The notes below the pieces were generated by a model that was not told the DNA's origin, did no database searches, and worked only from the letters and a program-made list of their open reading frames with translations. The translations under genes and the position numbers were made by a program. Source: Pannonibacter carbonis (GTDB lineage Bacteria; Pseudomonadota; Alphaproteobacteria; Rhizobiales; Stappiaceae). Taken from it: a stretch of 64,000 nt of DNA. Every line of letters begins with the position of its first letter. The stretch's first letter is position 1. Location of the stretch: contig NZ_PUDR01000003.1 of assembly GCF_003012935.1 (NCBI RefSeq), forward strand, positions 310,001-374,000. The letters are read 5' to 3'. This document shows positions 35,919 to 43,022 of the stretch, one piece after another.

Positions 35919-37997
35919 ATGCCTGGACGACTTTTCCTGCAAAGCCTTGGCCCGGTGCGCATGTTCGCGCCGGGGGGCGAGCCGTTGTCGTTCAAGACGC
36001 GCAAGTCGCTGGCGTTGATCGGGTTTCTCCTGCGTCGTCCGGGTCTTTCTGCCACCCGGTCCGAAATCGCCGCGCTGTTGTGGAGCGAGGGCGACCGCAA
36101 TCGGGCTACAGTGTCTTTGCGCCAGGCCGTCTCGCATGTCCGCCAGGCTGAGGCGGCCTGCGGTATCCCGTTGATCGAGGCAACCCCTACCGGGATCAGC
36201 CTGCTCGGTGATTCCCTGACGACGGACCTCGACCTCTTGCAGCAACTGCTCGCCGGCCAGGTTCCCTTCGACGGCGATCGGCTTGCCCGTCTCTGGGGCG
36301 GTGACTTTCTCAGCGGCTTTGACGTGATCGACCCCGCCTTTGCCGAATGGCTCGGGCTGGAGCAGGAGCGGGTTCGCTCAAGCGTCATCGAAAAGGCCGT
36401 GAGTGCGCTCGAGGGGCTGCGCCGGTTGACGGACACTGGCGCGGCAACTCAGCGCGAGGTCATAGCCGGATTTCTTCTTGGGCTCGATCCGGCCAATGAA
36501 TTCGCCCACCAGACCTTGATCCGGCATTTTCTCGATCAGGGCCGGCGGGAACGGGCAATGCAGCAGTTGCGCGACTGCACGAGAGAACTGCGCAATCTCC
36601 TGGACGAGGAACCGGATCCGGCGACGCTGCAACTGTTGGAGCAGTCGACCGGGGAGGGCAAAGTCGTGGCGGATCCGGGGCGTTTGCCGCCGCCGGTCGA
36701 TCTTCCGGCCGACGCAGCGTCCCTGACTGCGTCTGCCGCAACGATCACCTCCGGGCAATCCATGGCGGACTCCATGGTTGATTTTCCGGCGCTGCGCCGG
36801 GACATCACCCTGCCGGTCTTGTCCATCGCCAGCCTGTCCTTCGAGCGCGAGGCCGATCATGTTGCCCTGTCGCTGCGTGACGACATTGTCGCCGGCCTTT
36901 CGGCCTACCGCTGTTTCGAATTGTTCGAGGCGGCCTACTGGATGGGCGAGGACGGAACGGCGCCGATGCGGGTGGATGGCGGCGAACTGGGCAGTTTTCT
37001 GCTGCGCTTTCGCCGCGACCGTATGCTGAACCGGATCTACGTCCAGCTTGAGAACCGCAGCAGCGGCCAGATCGCCTTCAACGAAGTCCTCGACCTGACT
37101 CTCACACAGTCGCGCTCCGAGCGGATCGAGGCCGTCTACCGCACGGTGAGCCGGGTTTATGGTCATATCATCGGCCGGCTGCGCCAGCGTCCCGGTCGCT
37201 CTGCGTTTTCGCGCTGGTGTCAGGCGGAGGCGCTGATCTGGGAGTTCAATCTCGCCTCGGACAGGAAAGCCCTGCAGATCCTCAGTGAACTCGAGCAGTC
37301 GCATGGCAATTTCAGCCTGATCTATGCCGGCCGCTGTTCGATCCTGATGAAACAGGCGCTCTGCTATCCCTATCCCGGCATCGGAAGCCTCGATCAGGAA
37401 GCGGTATTGACGCTTGCAGAAAAGGCCGTTGCCCTGGACCCCTGGCAGGTGGTCAACCACCGCATGAACGGCTGGACCCTGATCCAGTCTGGCCGCGCTG
37501 ATGACGCTGCACGGGCGTTCAAGCAGGCTCTGGCGCTCAACCCGCTCGATCCGATGAACACCATTTCCGCCGCCGAGGCTCTGGCGCATATTGGCGACAT
37601 CGGCAAGGCGACCGATCTGGCCATGCGCGCCTTCGAGGGCCTGACCACGACACCGCGCATCGTCTACGGCTATCTGGCCAACATCTTCTTTGCCTCGGGC
37701 GACTTTGACCAGGCGGCCGAGTATTCCCGCCGTGGGCCGATTGACAACATCCATGTCCTTGCTACCCGTCTTGCCGCCCAGCATGGCGCCGGTCTGACGG
37801 AGGAGGCGGCGGCGACACGGGCCATGCTTATCCAGCGGATCGGAACCCAGTTCGGCCGGCTTGATCCGTCGGCCCATTCAGCCGAACTGACGGCCTGGCT
37901 CGAGCAGGTCAACATGTTCCAGGCACCGGCAAACCGGGCGACATTCAACGCGGCGCTCGACACCTTGCGCGAGACACTCGGTTTGCGCCGGATGTAA
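35919..37997 (+). CDS. SARP-like (BTAD) transcriptional regulator with TolB-like and TPR regions
   Basis: A 692-residue regulator. An N-terminal winged helix of OmpR/SARP type (FKTRKSLALIGFLL, then RSEIAALLWSEGDRNRATVSLRQAV; about 25-95) is followed by a bacterial transcriptional activator domain (about 105-230), a linker, a TolB-like region as in some cyclase proteins (LPVLSIASLSFE, about 300-420), and TPR repeats (KAVALDPWQVVNHRMNGWTL and following). No receiver or cyclase domain is seen. It ends 20 bp from the convergent precursor-like gene, so it may activate the RiPP-like genes. GTG at 35913 is an alternative start. Confidence 0.85.
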   Translation: MPGRLFLQSLGPVRMFAPGGEPLSFKTRKSLALIGFLLRRPGLSATRSEIAALLWSEGDRNRATVSLRQAVSHVRQAEAACGIPLIEATPTGISLLGDSLTTDLDLLQQLLAGQVPFDGDRLARLWGGDFLSGFDVIDPAFAEWLGLEQERVRSSVIEKAVSALEGLRRLTDTGAATQREVIAGFLLGLDPANEFAHQTLIRHFLDQGRRERAMQQLRDCTRELRNLLDEEPDPATLQLLEQSTGEGKVVADPGRLPPPVDLPADAASLTASAATITSGQSMADSMVDFPALRRDITLPVLSIASLSFEREADHVALSLRDDIVAGLSAYRCFELFEAAYWMGEDGTAPMRVDGGELGSFLLRFRRDRMLNRIYVQLENRSSGQIAFNEVLDLTLTQSRSERIEAVYRTVSRVYGHIIGRLRQRPGRSAFSRWCQAEALIWEFNLASDRKALQILSELEQSHGNFSLIYAGRCSILMKQALCYPYPGIGSLDQEAVLTLAEKAVALDPWQVVNHRMNGWTLIQSGRADDAARAFKQALALNPLDPMNTISAAEALAHIGDIGKATDLAMRAFEGLTTTPRIVYGYLANIFFASGDFDQAAEYSRRGPIDNIHVLATRLAAQHGAGLTEEAAATRAMLIQRIGTQFGRLDPSAHSAELTAWLEQVNMFQAPANRATFNAALDTLRETLGLRRM

Positions 37998-38017
37998 CCG
38001 CCGCCAGACGGGCAGCA

Positions 38018-38338
38018 TCAGTTGCGCCCGCAAGCTGAAGCCGGCGGGGTTGCCGTTCCAAGGGTGCTGTTTGCGATGCCGTTGAGATAGTCTTCGTCGA
38101 CCCGGTCGAGCTTGGCCGGGTTGTAGCGATAGGGCAGCACCACGTGCCGTTTCGCGGACGTGTCGCAGACGACGGTGAAGTCGAACAGTGCGATGACTTC
38201 TGCCGGAACCCCGGCCTTGGCCAGTACGGCCTTCGGGTTGTCGATGAGGGCCTGGCGCCTGGACGGATCCGTACCGGCCTCGGCAAGGACACGTCCGAGC
38301 GCCGCGACTTTGCTGGCAGGCATCGGGAAGCGCGCCAT
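38018..38338 (-). CDS. NHLP-type RiPP precursor peptide (candidate)
   Basis: A 106-residue peptide with a strong ggagg ribosome-binding site before ATG 38338. Residues 20-70 match the nitrile-hydratase-like leader pattern: DPSRRQALIDNPKAVLAKAG, then VVCDTSAKRHVVLPYRY. The leader ends around DEDYLNGIA, leaving a small-residue tail NSTLGTATPPASACGRN with one Cys, two Ser and three Thr, the residues a YcaO enzyme could convert to azolines. There is no Gly-Gly cleavage site. It converges on the BTAD regulator gene; a YcaO gene lies 0.7 kb away. Family membership is from pattern recognition. Confidence 0.75.
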   Translation of the reverse strand: MARFPMPASKVAALGRVLAEAGTDPSRRQALIDNPKAVLAKAGVPAEVIALFDFTVVCDTSAKRHVVLPYRYNPAKLDRVDEDYLNGIANSTLGTATPPASACGRN

Positions 38339-38349
38339 CGCTTTTCCTC

Positions 38350-38397
38350 CTTGAGTTCGGGCTTGAGGTCGGGCACGAGGCCTGGCATGAGGTCTGG
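38350..38397 (-). repeat. Four tandem 12-bp repeats upstream of the precursor gene
   Basis: Four head-to-tail 12-base units at 38350-38361, 38362-38373, 38374-38385 and 38386-38397, with plus-strand forms cttgagttcggg, cttgaggtcggg, cacgaggcctgg and catgaggtctgg. They end 12 bases before the precursor start codon, just outside its ribosome-binding site. They could be regulator half-sites, a translational control element, or slippage-generated sequence. Confidence 0.75.
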
Positions 38398-38404
38398 CCA
38401 TCAG

Positions 38405-38424
38405 CCCCGCTTGGGAAAGCGGGG
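38405..38424 (-). terminator. Hairpin between the two small peptide genes
   Basis: CCCCGCTT (38405-38412) pairs with AAGCGGGG (38417-38424) around a 4-base loop, in the 106-bp gap between the 89-residue and the 106-residue genes. Without a T-run it is more likely a partial terminator or mRNA-processing hairpin that sets different levels of the two products. Confidence 0.5.
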
Positions 38425-38444
38425 CGTCCTGGCGCGGCCTTCGG

Positions 38445-38714
38445 TTACTCGGGCAGGATTTCGTAGAAGCAGATGCCCAGAGCCTTGCGGCCGAGTTCGG
38501 CGAAATAGGCCGCGTCGCCAGCTTCCACGCGGGCTGCGTCCAGATCGGCTGGGACGACGAGATGCACGCTGTCGACACCGTCAGCCAGCACGGTGGTGCC
38601 GGAGGTTGCGGCTTCAACGAGCGCGGCGGCTTCGCTGGCCTCACCGGTGTTGACCAGCTGACCGATGCGGGCGCCAAAGCTGACGAGCGAGTCACGGGTG
38701 ATTTCCTGACGCAT
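38445..38714 (-). CDS. Small protein, possible second NHLP-like peptide
   Basis: An 89-residue peptide starting at ATG 38714 behind an agagg ribosome-binding site. Its middle, SVHLVVPADLDAARVEAGD, resembles the H-x-V-x-P core of NHLP-type leaders, and DAAYFAELGRKALG parallels the leader end of the other precursor. The tail ends in GICFYEILPE, with a single Cys. It is first in the minus-strand pair. It may be a second precursor or a partner protein such as a recognition element; the homology is weak and by eye. Confidence 0.55.
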   Translation of the reverse strand: MRQEITRDSLVSFGARIGQLVNTGEASEAAALVEAATSGTTVLADGVDSVHLVVPADLDAARVEAGDAAYFAELGRKALGICFYEILPE

Positions 38715-39024
38715 GTCGAACCTCTGTCAGTCGCAAAGACCAGGCGGCGGGCATATCTGTCCCTTTGCCGCTGGCGCATAGGGTGCGCCGCGGTTTGCCG
38801 TGAGGTCTTTGGGCCCGTTGCGGGCCGGTGTTGGAACGGATGTCTGGTTGTTGAGCCCTGGCCAATGCCGGTGGACCAGTCCATGGCGGCAGTTCAGGGC
38901 CTTGCTGCCGGGCTGGCACCACTTGGTCCCCGTCCTAGCCCCTTTACCTTCATCGCCGCGATTGCGTTCAGCAAGGGGGGCTGTCAGGCTCCCCGCCAAC
39001 GCAACTGGCGGATGGTCCCGGGCT
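38715..39024. promoter_or_regulatory. Divergent control region between peptide and YcaO genes
   Basis: 310 bases separate the start of the 89-residue gene from the likely start of the YcaO gene and must hold both promoters. No consensus promoter stands out. The frame of the YcaO gene is open back to ATG 38800, but that stretch is Arg/Pro/Trp-rich and unlike the family. Confidence 0.4.
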
Positions 39025-40476
39025 GTGGAAAAAATTAACACTGTCTTAAGCGGAGGGGGTGGGCCGCTTGCGCCGGACAGCACAGCCTCGTCTTGCCTCC
39101 GGAAAAATCTTGCTCAGATCGGCGAGGTTCTGGGTCTGCGGGACACGGAGCCAAGCGTCTTCGGGTCAGTCTCCCGCACCGCGCAGCTGCCGCCGGATCT
39201 CGTGTCCTTCCTGCCGCTTCTGGCGGCCTGGCCGCTGGTAATCCGGGCACTTCCTGAAGACGGCAGCGGTCTGCATCTGGTGACTGCGATGTTGGATGCG
39301 CCGGCCAACAGTGCCACGGCCGCACCGGAAAATGGCTGGCGGGCCAATGCCTTGAACACCCTTCAGGCACTTGTCAGCGGCGGGCAGGGGGAAAGCCGGC
39401 TGGAAGCGCTGCAATCCTGTCTCGGGGAGATGGCCGAACGCCTCAGTCTCGTGTCCCGTGGCCTGACGGATCCGCTCGTTCATGTTCATGATCAGGGGCT
39501 TGCCGAAATTGCGGCCGGCGCCTTGCTGCGCTTCAGCCCAGGGCAGGAGCAGGCTCTGGTGCGCACTTACCCGGTTCTTGCCCGGCACTGGACCGGCACG
39601 GCGATTGACTGGAACGCCCTGTCGCCCCGCCGTCTGGCTGCGGTGCCGCTTGACGGAGGCAAGTCCGTTCAGCTTCCGGCCCTGGGGCAACTGATCGGGG
39701 AAGGGGCCTGGTCGGGTCTGCCCGGTCTGCCTCTGGCGTCCTCGGTCGGGACAGCGGTCTGGGGGGACCGGGAGGGGGCCTGCCGCAGAGCCCTTGCCGA
39801 AGCCGGCGAGCGCGACGCCGTGGGCCTGTGGTGGTACAACCGGCTGGGGATAACTCCGCTTGCCATGGGGGTGGCAGAGGAGGTCTTGCCTGAAATTTGT
39901 GCAAACTGGATATCTGCCCGTCAGCGCGCCACCCGGTTTTTCCTGCTTCCGAGCGATCTGGCGCAGCATGTTGTGATGGCCCTGTCCTGGACAGGGGAGG
40001 GGCGGATGGGTGTCGGCGGCTTTGCAGCCGCACCCGACGCGGCCGCAGCCTTGCGCTCGGCCTTTGCCGAACTGGTCCAGGGCGAGCGGATGCTCGATCT
40101 CCGGCTTGCAGCCCTTTCCGGCCAGATGCCCGGCGCCGAAGGCCTGCCGCCTGCGCTGGATCTGGCGCTCAACCGGGACATACGAACCGGGTTCCGGCTT
40201 GACCGTGACGGTTCTGCGGCGGCGACGAGCCTTCCGAAGGCCTTCACAGCGGATGCGTTGGCCACCAGTCTGCTGGACCGGGGCATGAAGGTTTATGTCC
40301 TGGACCTGACCCGCCCGGACATTGGCCTTGCCTGTTCCAAAGTTGTCAGTCCCGACCTGATCGACTGGCAGCCGCGCTTCGGAAGCTGCCGCCTCAAGGG
40401 CTCGATTGGGGCTGAAAGCAGGTTGCAAGGCATTGAAAGAGAGAAGGATTTCTCCAGCCGGCCGTTTCCGTTCTGA
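39025..40476 (+). CDS. YcaO-domain protein (TOMM-type cyclodehydratase-like)
   Basis: A YcaO-superfamily protein, 483 residues from the GTG at 39025; the frame is open to an ATG at 38800, so the start is uncertain. ATP-binding landmarks are LVSGGQGESRLEALQSCLGE (about residue 117) and SSVGTAVWGDREG with ALAEAGERDAVGLWW (about 260); DLTRPDIGLA (about 427) matches the C-terminal YcaO strand. It ends in PFPF, short of the PxPxP tail of azoline-forming members. YcaO enzymes use ATP to activate peptide-backbone amides. No E1-like/ThiF partner, TfuA or SagB-type oxidase gene is adjacent. It diverges from the peptide genes, its likely substrates. Confidence 0.85.
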   Translation: MEKINTVLSGGGGPLAPDSTASSCLRKNLAQIGEVLGLRDTEPSVFGSVSRTAQLPPDLVSFLPLLAAWPLVIRALPEDGSGLHLVTAMLDAPANSATAAPENGWRANALNTLQALVSGGQGESRLEALQSCLGEMAERLSLVSRGLTDPLVHVHDQGLAEIAAGALLRFSPGQEQALVRTYPVLARHWTGTAIDWNALSPRRLAAVPLDGGKSVQLPALGQLIGEGAWSGLPGLPLASSVGTAVWGDREGACRRALAEAGERDAVGLWWYNRLGITPLAMGVAEEVLPEICANWISARQRATRFFLLPSDLAQHVVMALSWTGEGRMGVGGFAAAPDAAAALRSAFAELVQGERMLDLRLAALSGQMPGAEGLPPALDLALNRDIRTGFRLDRDGSAAATSLPKAFTADALATSLLDRGMKVYVLDLTRPDIGLACSKVVSPDLIDWQPRFGSCRLKGSIGAESRLQGIEREKDFSSRPFPF

Positions 40477-40503
40477 TGGCGCCGCCCTCGCGACGTTGTG
40501 CGC

Positions 40504-40532
40504 TTGACACGCTGCCTCGGCCGGCCTAGAAA
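40504..40532 (+). promoter_or_regulatory. Sigma-70 promoter of the small RNA
   Basis: TTGACA (40504-40509), a 17-base spacer, and TAGAAA (40527-40532). This is close to the housekeeping consensus and predicts a start near 40539-40541. It lies 27 bases past the YcaO stop codon. Confidence 0.75.
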
Positions 40533-40539
40533 AAAGATG

Positions 40540-40650
40540 AGATTGAAACTCCACTTTTGGAGCGGCGTTCTCACCGGCTCTCGCCGGTTCCCCTCTTGGG
40601 GTCTCTGGAAACCAGACTTTACGGCGGGCCTTCGGGTCCGCCTCTTTTTT
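40540..40650 (+). ncRNA. Candidate small RNA with five consecutive hairpins
   Basis: A predicted transcript of about 110 nt. Hairpins are CTCCA-cttt-TGGAG (40549-40562), ACCGGC-tctc-GCCGGT (40573-40588), CCCC-tctt-GGGG (40590-40601), TCTGG-aaa-CCAGA (40604-40616), and the terminator GGCGGGCC-ttcg-GGTCCGCC (40623-40642) followed by TCTTTTTT. Loops 1-3 are pyrimidine-rich, so they could pair with purine-rich ribosome-binding sites. No open frame is seen. I cannot assign it to a known RNA family from memory; it could also be a leader of the Tim44-like gene, though the terminator argues for a free RNA. Confidence 0.75.
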
Positions 40651-40816
40651 GCCGCCTGGGCGCCCGTCGGGAAATGTCCGGAAATATTTCTCCCAATCCT
40701 TCGCCACGCGTCTTTTAATCTCCTACGGGAAACTCCATATCCACTCCAAAGGGCCGTTTGTAAAAGCCCGTGATCAACCGGAGCCCGTCAACCGGAGCCC
40801 GTCACCGGAGAAGGAA

Positions 40817-41902
40817 ATGCCATCCGTGTCCCGCCGTTTTACCCGTACGACGACTGCTGCCATTCTCGGGTTTGCTGCCCTGCTCATTGCCGCTGACTAT
40901 GCCGAAGCGCGCCGCGCGGGTGGTGGCGGCGGCTTCGGCAGCCGGGGCACACGCACCTACCAGTCGACCCCCGCAACCCCGACCGCGCCCGGCACCGCCG
41001 CGCCGATCCAGCGCTCCATGACTCCCAACCCCGGCCCGACCAATCCGGGTGTCAACCAGGCGGCCCGCCCGGGCGCACAGGCTCCGGCGGCACAGCAGCC
41101 GGGCCTCTTCGGCAGCTTCGGTCGCTCGATGCTGGGCGGCCTGATGGTCGGCGGTCTCATCGGCATGTTGATGGGGCAGGGGCTTGGCGGCATGGCCGGC
41201 TTCTTCGGCCTGCTGCTGCAGATCGGTATCATCGCCCTGATCGCGATGCTCGTGATGCGCTTTCTGGCCAGCCGGCGTCAGCCGACCCCGGCGCCGGCCT
41301 ATGCATCTGCCGGCGGTGCAAGGCCGCGTCCGGGCGCGGACCAGTTCAATGGCCAGTCTAATGAAATGAACGCCCGCTCCGACATCGGCGCAAACACTGC
41401 CGCAACGGCAGGCGGTGGCCTTGCCGGCCTGGCTGGTGGTCTGTTTTCCGGCGGGTCGTCCGGCGCAGCTGCTGCCCAGCCCACCGGGACACCAATCGAG
41501 ATCGACGGGGCGGATTTCGACCACTTCGAGCAGATGCTGACGCAAGTGCAGGAAGCCTACGGCCGCGAGGATTTTGCTGCGCTGCGCCGTCTCGCGACCC
41601 CGGAAGCCATGTCCTACCTCGCAGAGGAGTTGGGCGAACTGGCAACCGAAGGCCGCCGTAACCAGGTCACCGAGGTGAAGTTGCTGCAGGGCGATCTTGC
41701 CGAAGCCTGGCATGAGGATGGCACCGACTATGCCACCGTTGCCATGCGTTACGAGAGCATCGACGTGATGCTCGACCGTGAGACCGGCGCGGTTGTGGAT
41801 GGTCATCCGGACGAGCCGACGGAAAGCACCGAGATCTGGACCTTCGCCCGCAAGCGCGGCGGCGACTGGAAACTCTCCGCGATCCAGGGCGTGTCTGCCT
41901 GA
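40817..41902 (+). CDS. Tim44-like domain membrane protein
   Basis: A 361-residue protein. An N-terminal signal or anchor (AAILGFAALLIAADYAEA) is followed by a Gly/Pro/Ala-rich stretch, a glycine-rich membrane region (about 112-155, GGLMVGGLIGMLMGQGLGGM), a low-complexity linker, and a C-terminal Tim44-like domain (about 240-361: FDHFEQMLTQVQEAYGREDFAALRRLATPEA, split here for clarity by position). Bacterial members are inner-membrane proteins of unclear role. The start has an aagga ribosome-binding site. It is preceded by the small-RNA gene. Confidence 0.85.
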   Translation: MPSVSRRFTRTTTAAILGFAALLIAADYAEARRAGGGGGFGSRGTRTYQSTPATPTAPGTAAPIQRSMTPNPGPTNPGVNQAARPGAQAPAAQQPGLFGSFGRSMLGGLMVGGLIGMLMGQGLGGMAGFFGLLLQIGIIALIAMLVMRFLASRRQPTPAPAYASAGGARPRPGADQFNGQSNEMNARSDIGANTAATAGGGLAGLAGGLFSGGSSGAAAAQPTGTPIEIDGADFDHFEQMLTQVQEAYGREDFAALRRLATPEAMSYLAEELGELATEGRRNQVTEVKLLQGDLAEAWHEDGTDYATVAMRYESIDVMLDRETGAVVDGHPDEPTESTEIWTFARKRGGDWKLSAIQGVSA

Positions 41903-41925
41903 TCCAGCGTGCGTGCAATGAAGCG

Positions 41926-41948
41926 GAGCCCGGCCAGGTGCCGGGCTC
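41926..41948 (+). terminator. Hairpin after the Tim44-like gene
   Basis: GAGCCCGGC (41926-41934) and GCCGGGCTC (41940-41948) pair perfectly around CAGGT, 24 bases past the stop. There is no T-run. The same loop sequence CCAGGT occurs in the hairpin at 42195-42226. Confidence 0.55.
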
Positions 41949-41970
41949 AGGCTGTTGGCAGACCAACTCA

Positions 41971-42165
41971 CCGTCATCCCGGCCCAGCTGAGCGTGAGCG
42001 AAGCGCCGAGCCGGGATCCAGACATCAGCCGCGCGAAGCGCGACATGACCGATCATACTCGAGCTGTATCGCTTTGATTTGTCTTTGGGCTCGCTTGCGC
42101 TCGCACAGACGTGCTGGATTCCGGATCTGCGGTTCGCTGAACGCTCACCTTGTCTGGAATGACGG
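41971..42165. repeat. Long intergenic palindromic element
   Basis: A 195-base imperfect palindrome. The left end (ccgtcatcccggcc..., then gagccgggatccag) is complementary to the right end (ctggattccggatctgcg..., then tgtctggaatgacgg). Ends and size fit the dispersed palindromic elements of alphaproteobacterial genomes. It lies between the converging Tim44-like and CAP genes. Confidence 0.75.
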
Positions 42166-42194
42166 CAGACTGTCGAATCCCGAGGTTCATGTTG

Positions 42195-42226
42195 AACCCC
42201 AGCCCGGCCAGGTACCGGGGTTTTTT
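42195..42226 (+). terminator. Terminator-like hairpin with T-run
   Basis: AACCCC (42195-42200) pairs with GGGGTT (42217-42222), with partial pairing inside, and is followed by a T-run. It reads as a plus-strand terminator, 8 bases before the stop of the convergent CAP gene. Confidence 0.55.
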
Positions 42227-42233
42227 GTGCCCG

Positions 42234-42767
42234 TCAGCGGTTCACCAGCACCGGCCTGCCATCAGCCTCCGGCCGCGACAGGGTCATCACCCAGAAATGC
42301 CGCCAGGTTCCGTCCGAGCGCCGGACCCGGGCAAGGCCCATCCGCGTGACATAGGGATTGAGCAGGTTGCGGTCGTGCCCGGCCGATCCCTGCCAGCCGG
42401 CGAAAGCCGCCTCCTGCGAGGCATAGCCCGCGCCGAGGTTTTCCGCTCCGGCATAATTGCGGTAGCCGGCCGCATCGAGCCGCCCGGACAGTCCTTCGGC
42501 GCTGTGCTGCCGCGTCTTCATGCTGTCGCGCTCGGCAATGTAGCGGGCCATGTCGGCCGATACCTGCGTCAGCCGAGGGTCCAGCGAGACAGGGGCCACG
42601 CCCTTGCTGGCCCGATAGGCATTCAGTTGTGCCAGCATGGCCGGTTCATTCACCGGCACGGGCTCGATGACCGTCGCAGGGCCAAGCTTCGTTGGTTCCA
42701 GCCCGGCGCAGCCGGCAAGGGCAAGGCCAAGGGCAAGGCTGGCAAGGAACAGGCGACGGGTCTGCAT
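42234..42767 (-). CDS. CAP-domain (SCP-like) lipoprotein
   Basis: A 177-residue predicted lipoprotein. The signal peptide ends in the lipobox LALAGC. The CAP domain spans about residues 45-175, with AQLNAYRASKGVAPVSLDP, RQHSAEGL, ENLGAGY and WQGSAGHDRNLL carrying the usual His/Glu/His positions. Bacterial CAP proteins are extracytoplasmic and mostly uncharacterised. Start chosen at 42767; Met at 42779 is an alternative. Confidence 0.85.
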   Translation of the reverse strand: MQTRRLFLASLALGLALAGCAGLEPTKLGPATVIEPVPVNEPAMLAQLNAYRASKGVAPVSLDPRLTQVSADMARYIAERDSMKTRQHSAEGLSGRLDAAGYRNYAGAENLGAGYASQEAAFAGWQGSAGHDRNLLNPYVTRMGLARVRRSDGTWRHFWVMTLSRPEADGRPVLVNR

Positions 42768-43022
42768 CGGCGGTCTCATCTGGCGGTCCGGATCGGATCG
42801 TTTCGCAGTAGGACAGTTTAGCGGCAAGGCCAAGCGGTGTCGGGCGGCTTTTACCGGTCTTTTGTGCTCTTGCGCCCGGCATTGCATCCGCCACATGGCC
42901 CTTCAAGCGGAAGTCTTCCGTTTCCCTTTTCGCTGCACTCCTGTAGGAAGCGCGATTGAATGAGCAGACGCGTCCGGGCCTGGGGAGCCCGCCCGCGTTC
43001 ATCCCGATGCGTCAGGCAAACC

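Noticed and set aside
38350-38397. CRISPR-like array
   Set aside because: The units are 12 bases, directly abutting and without spacers, so this is a simple tandem repeat.
38800-39024. N-terminal extension of the YcaO gene from ATG 38800
   Set aside because: The extension is rich in Arg, Pro and Trp and unlike YcaO N termini; GTG 39025 is more plausible, though not proven.
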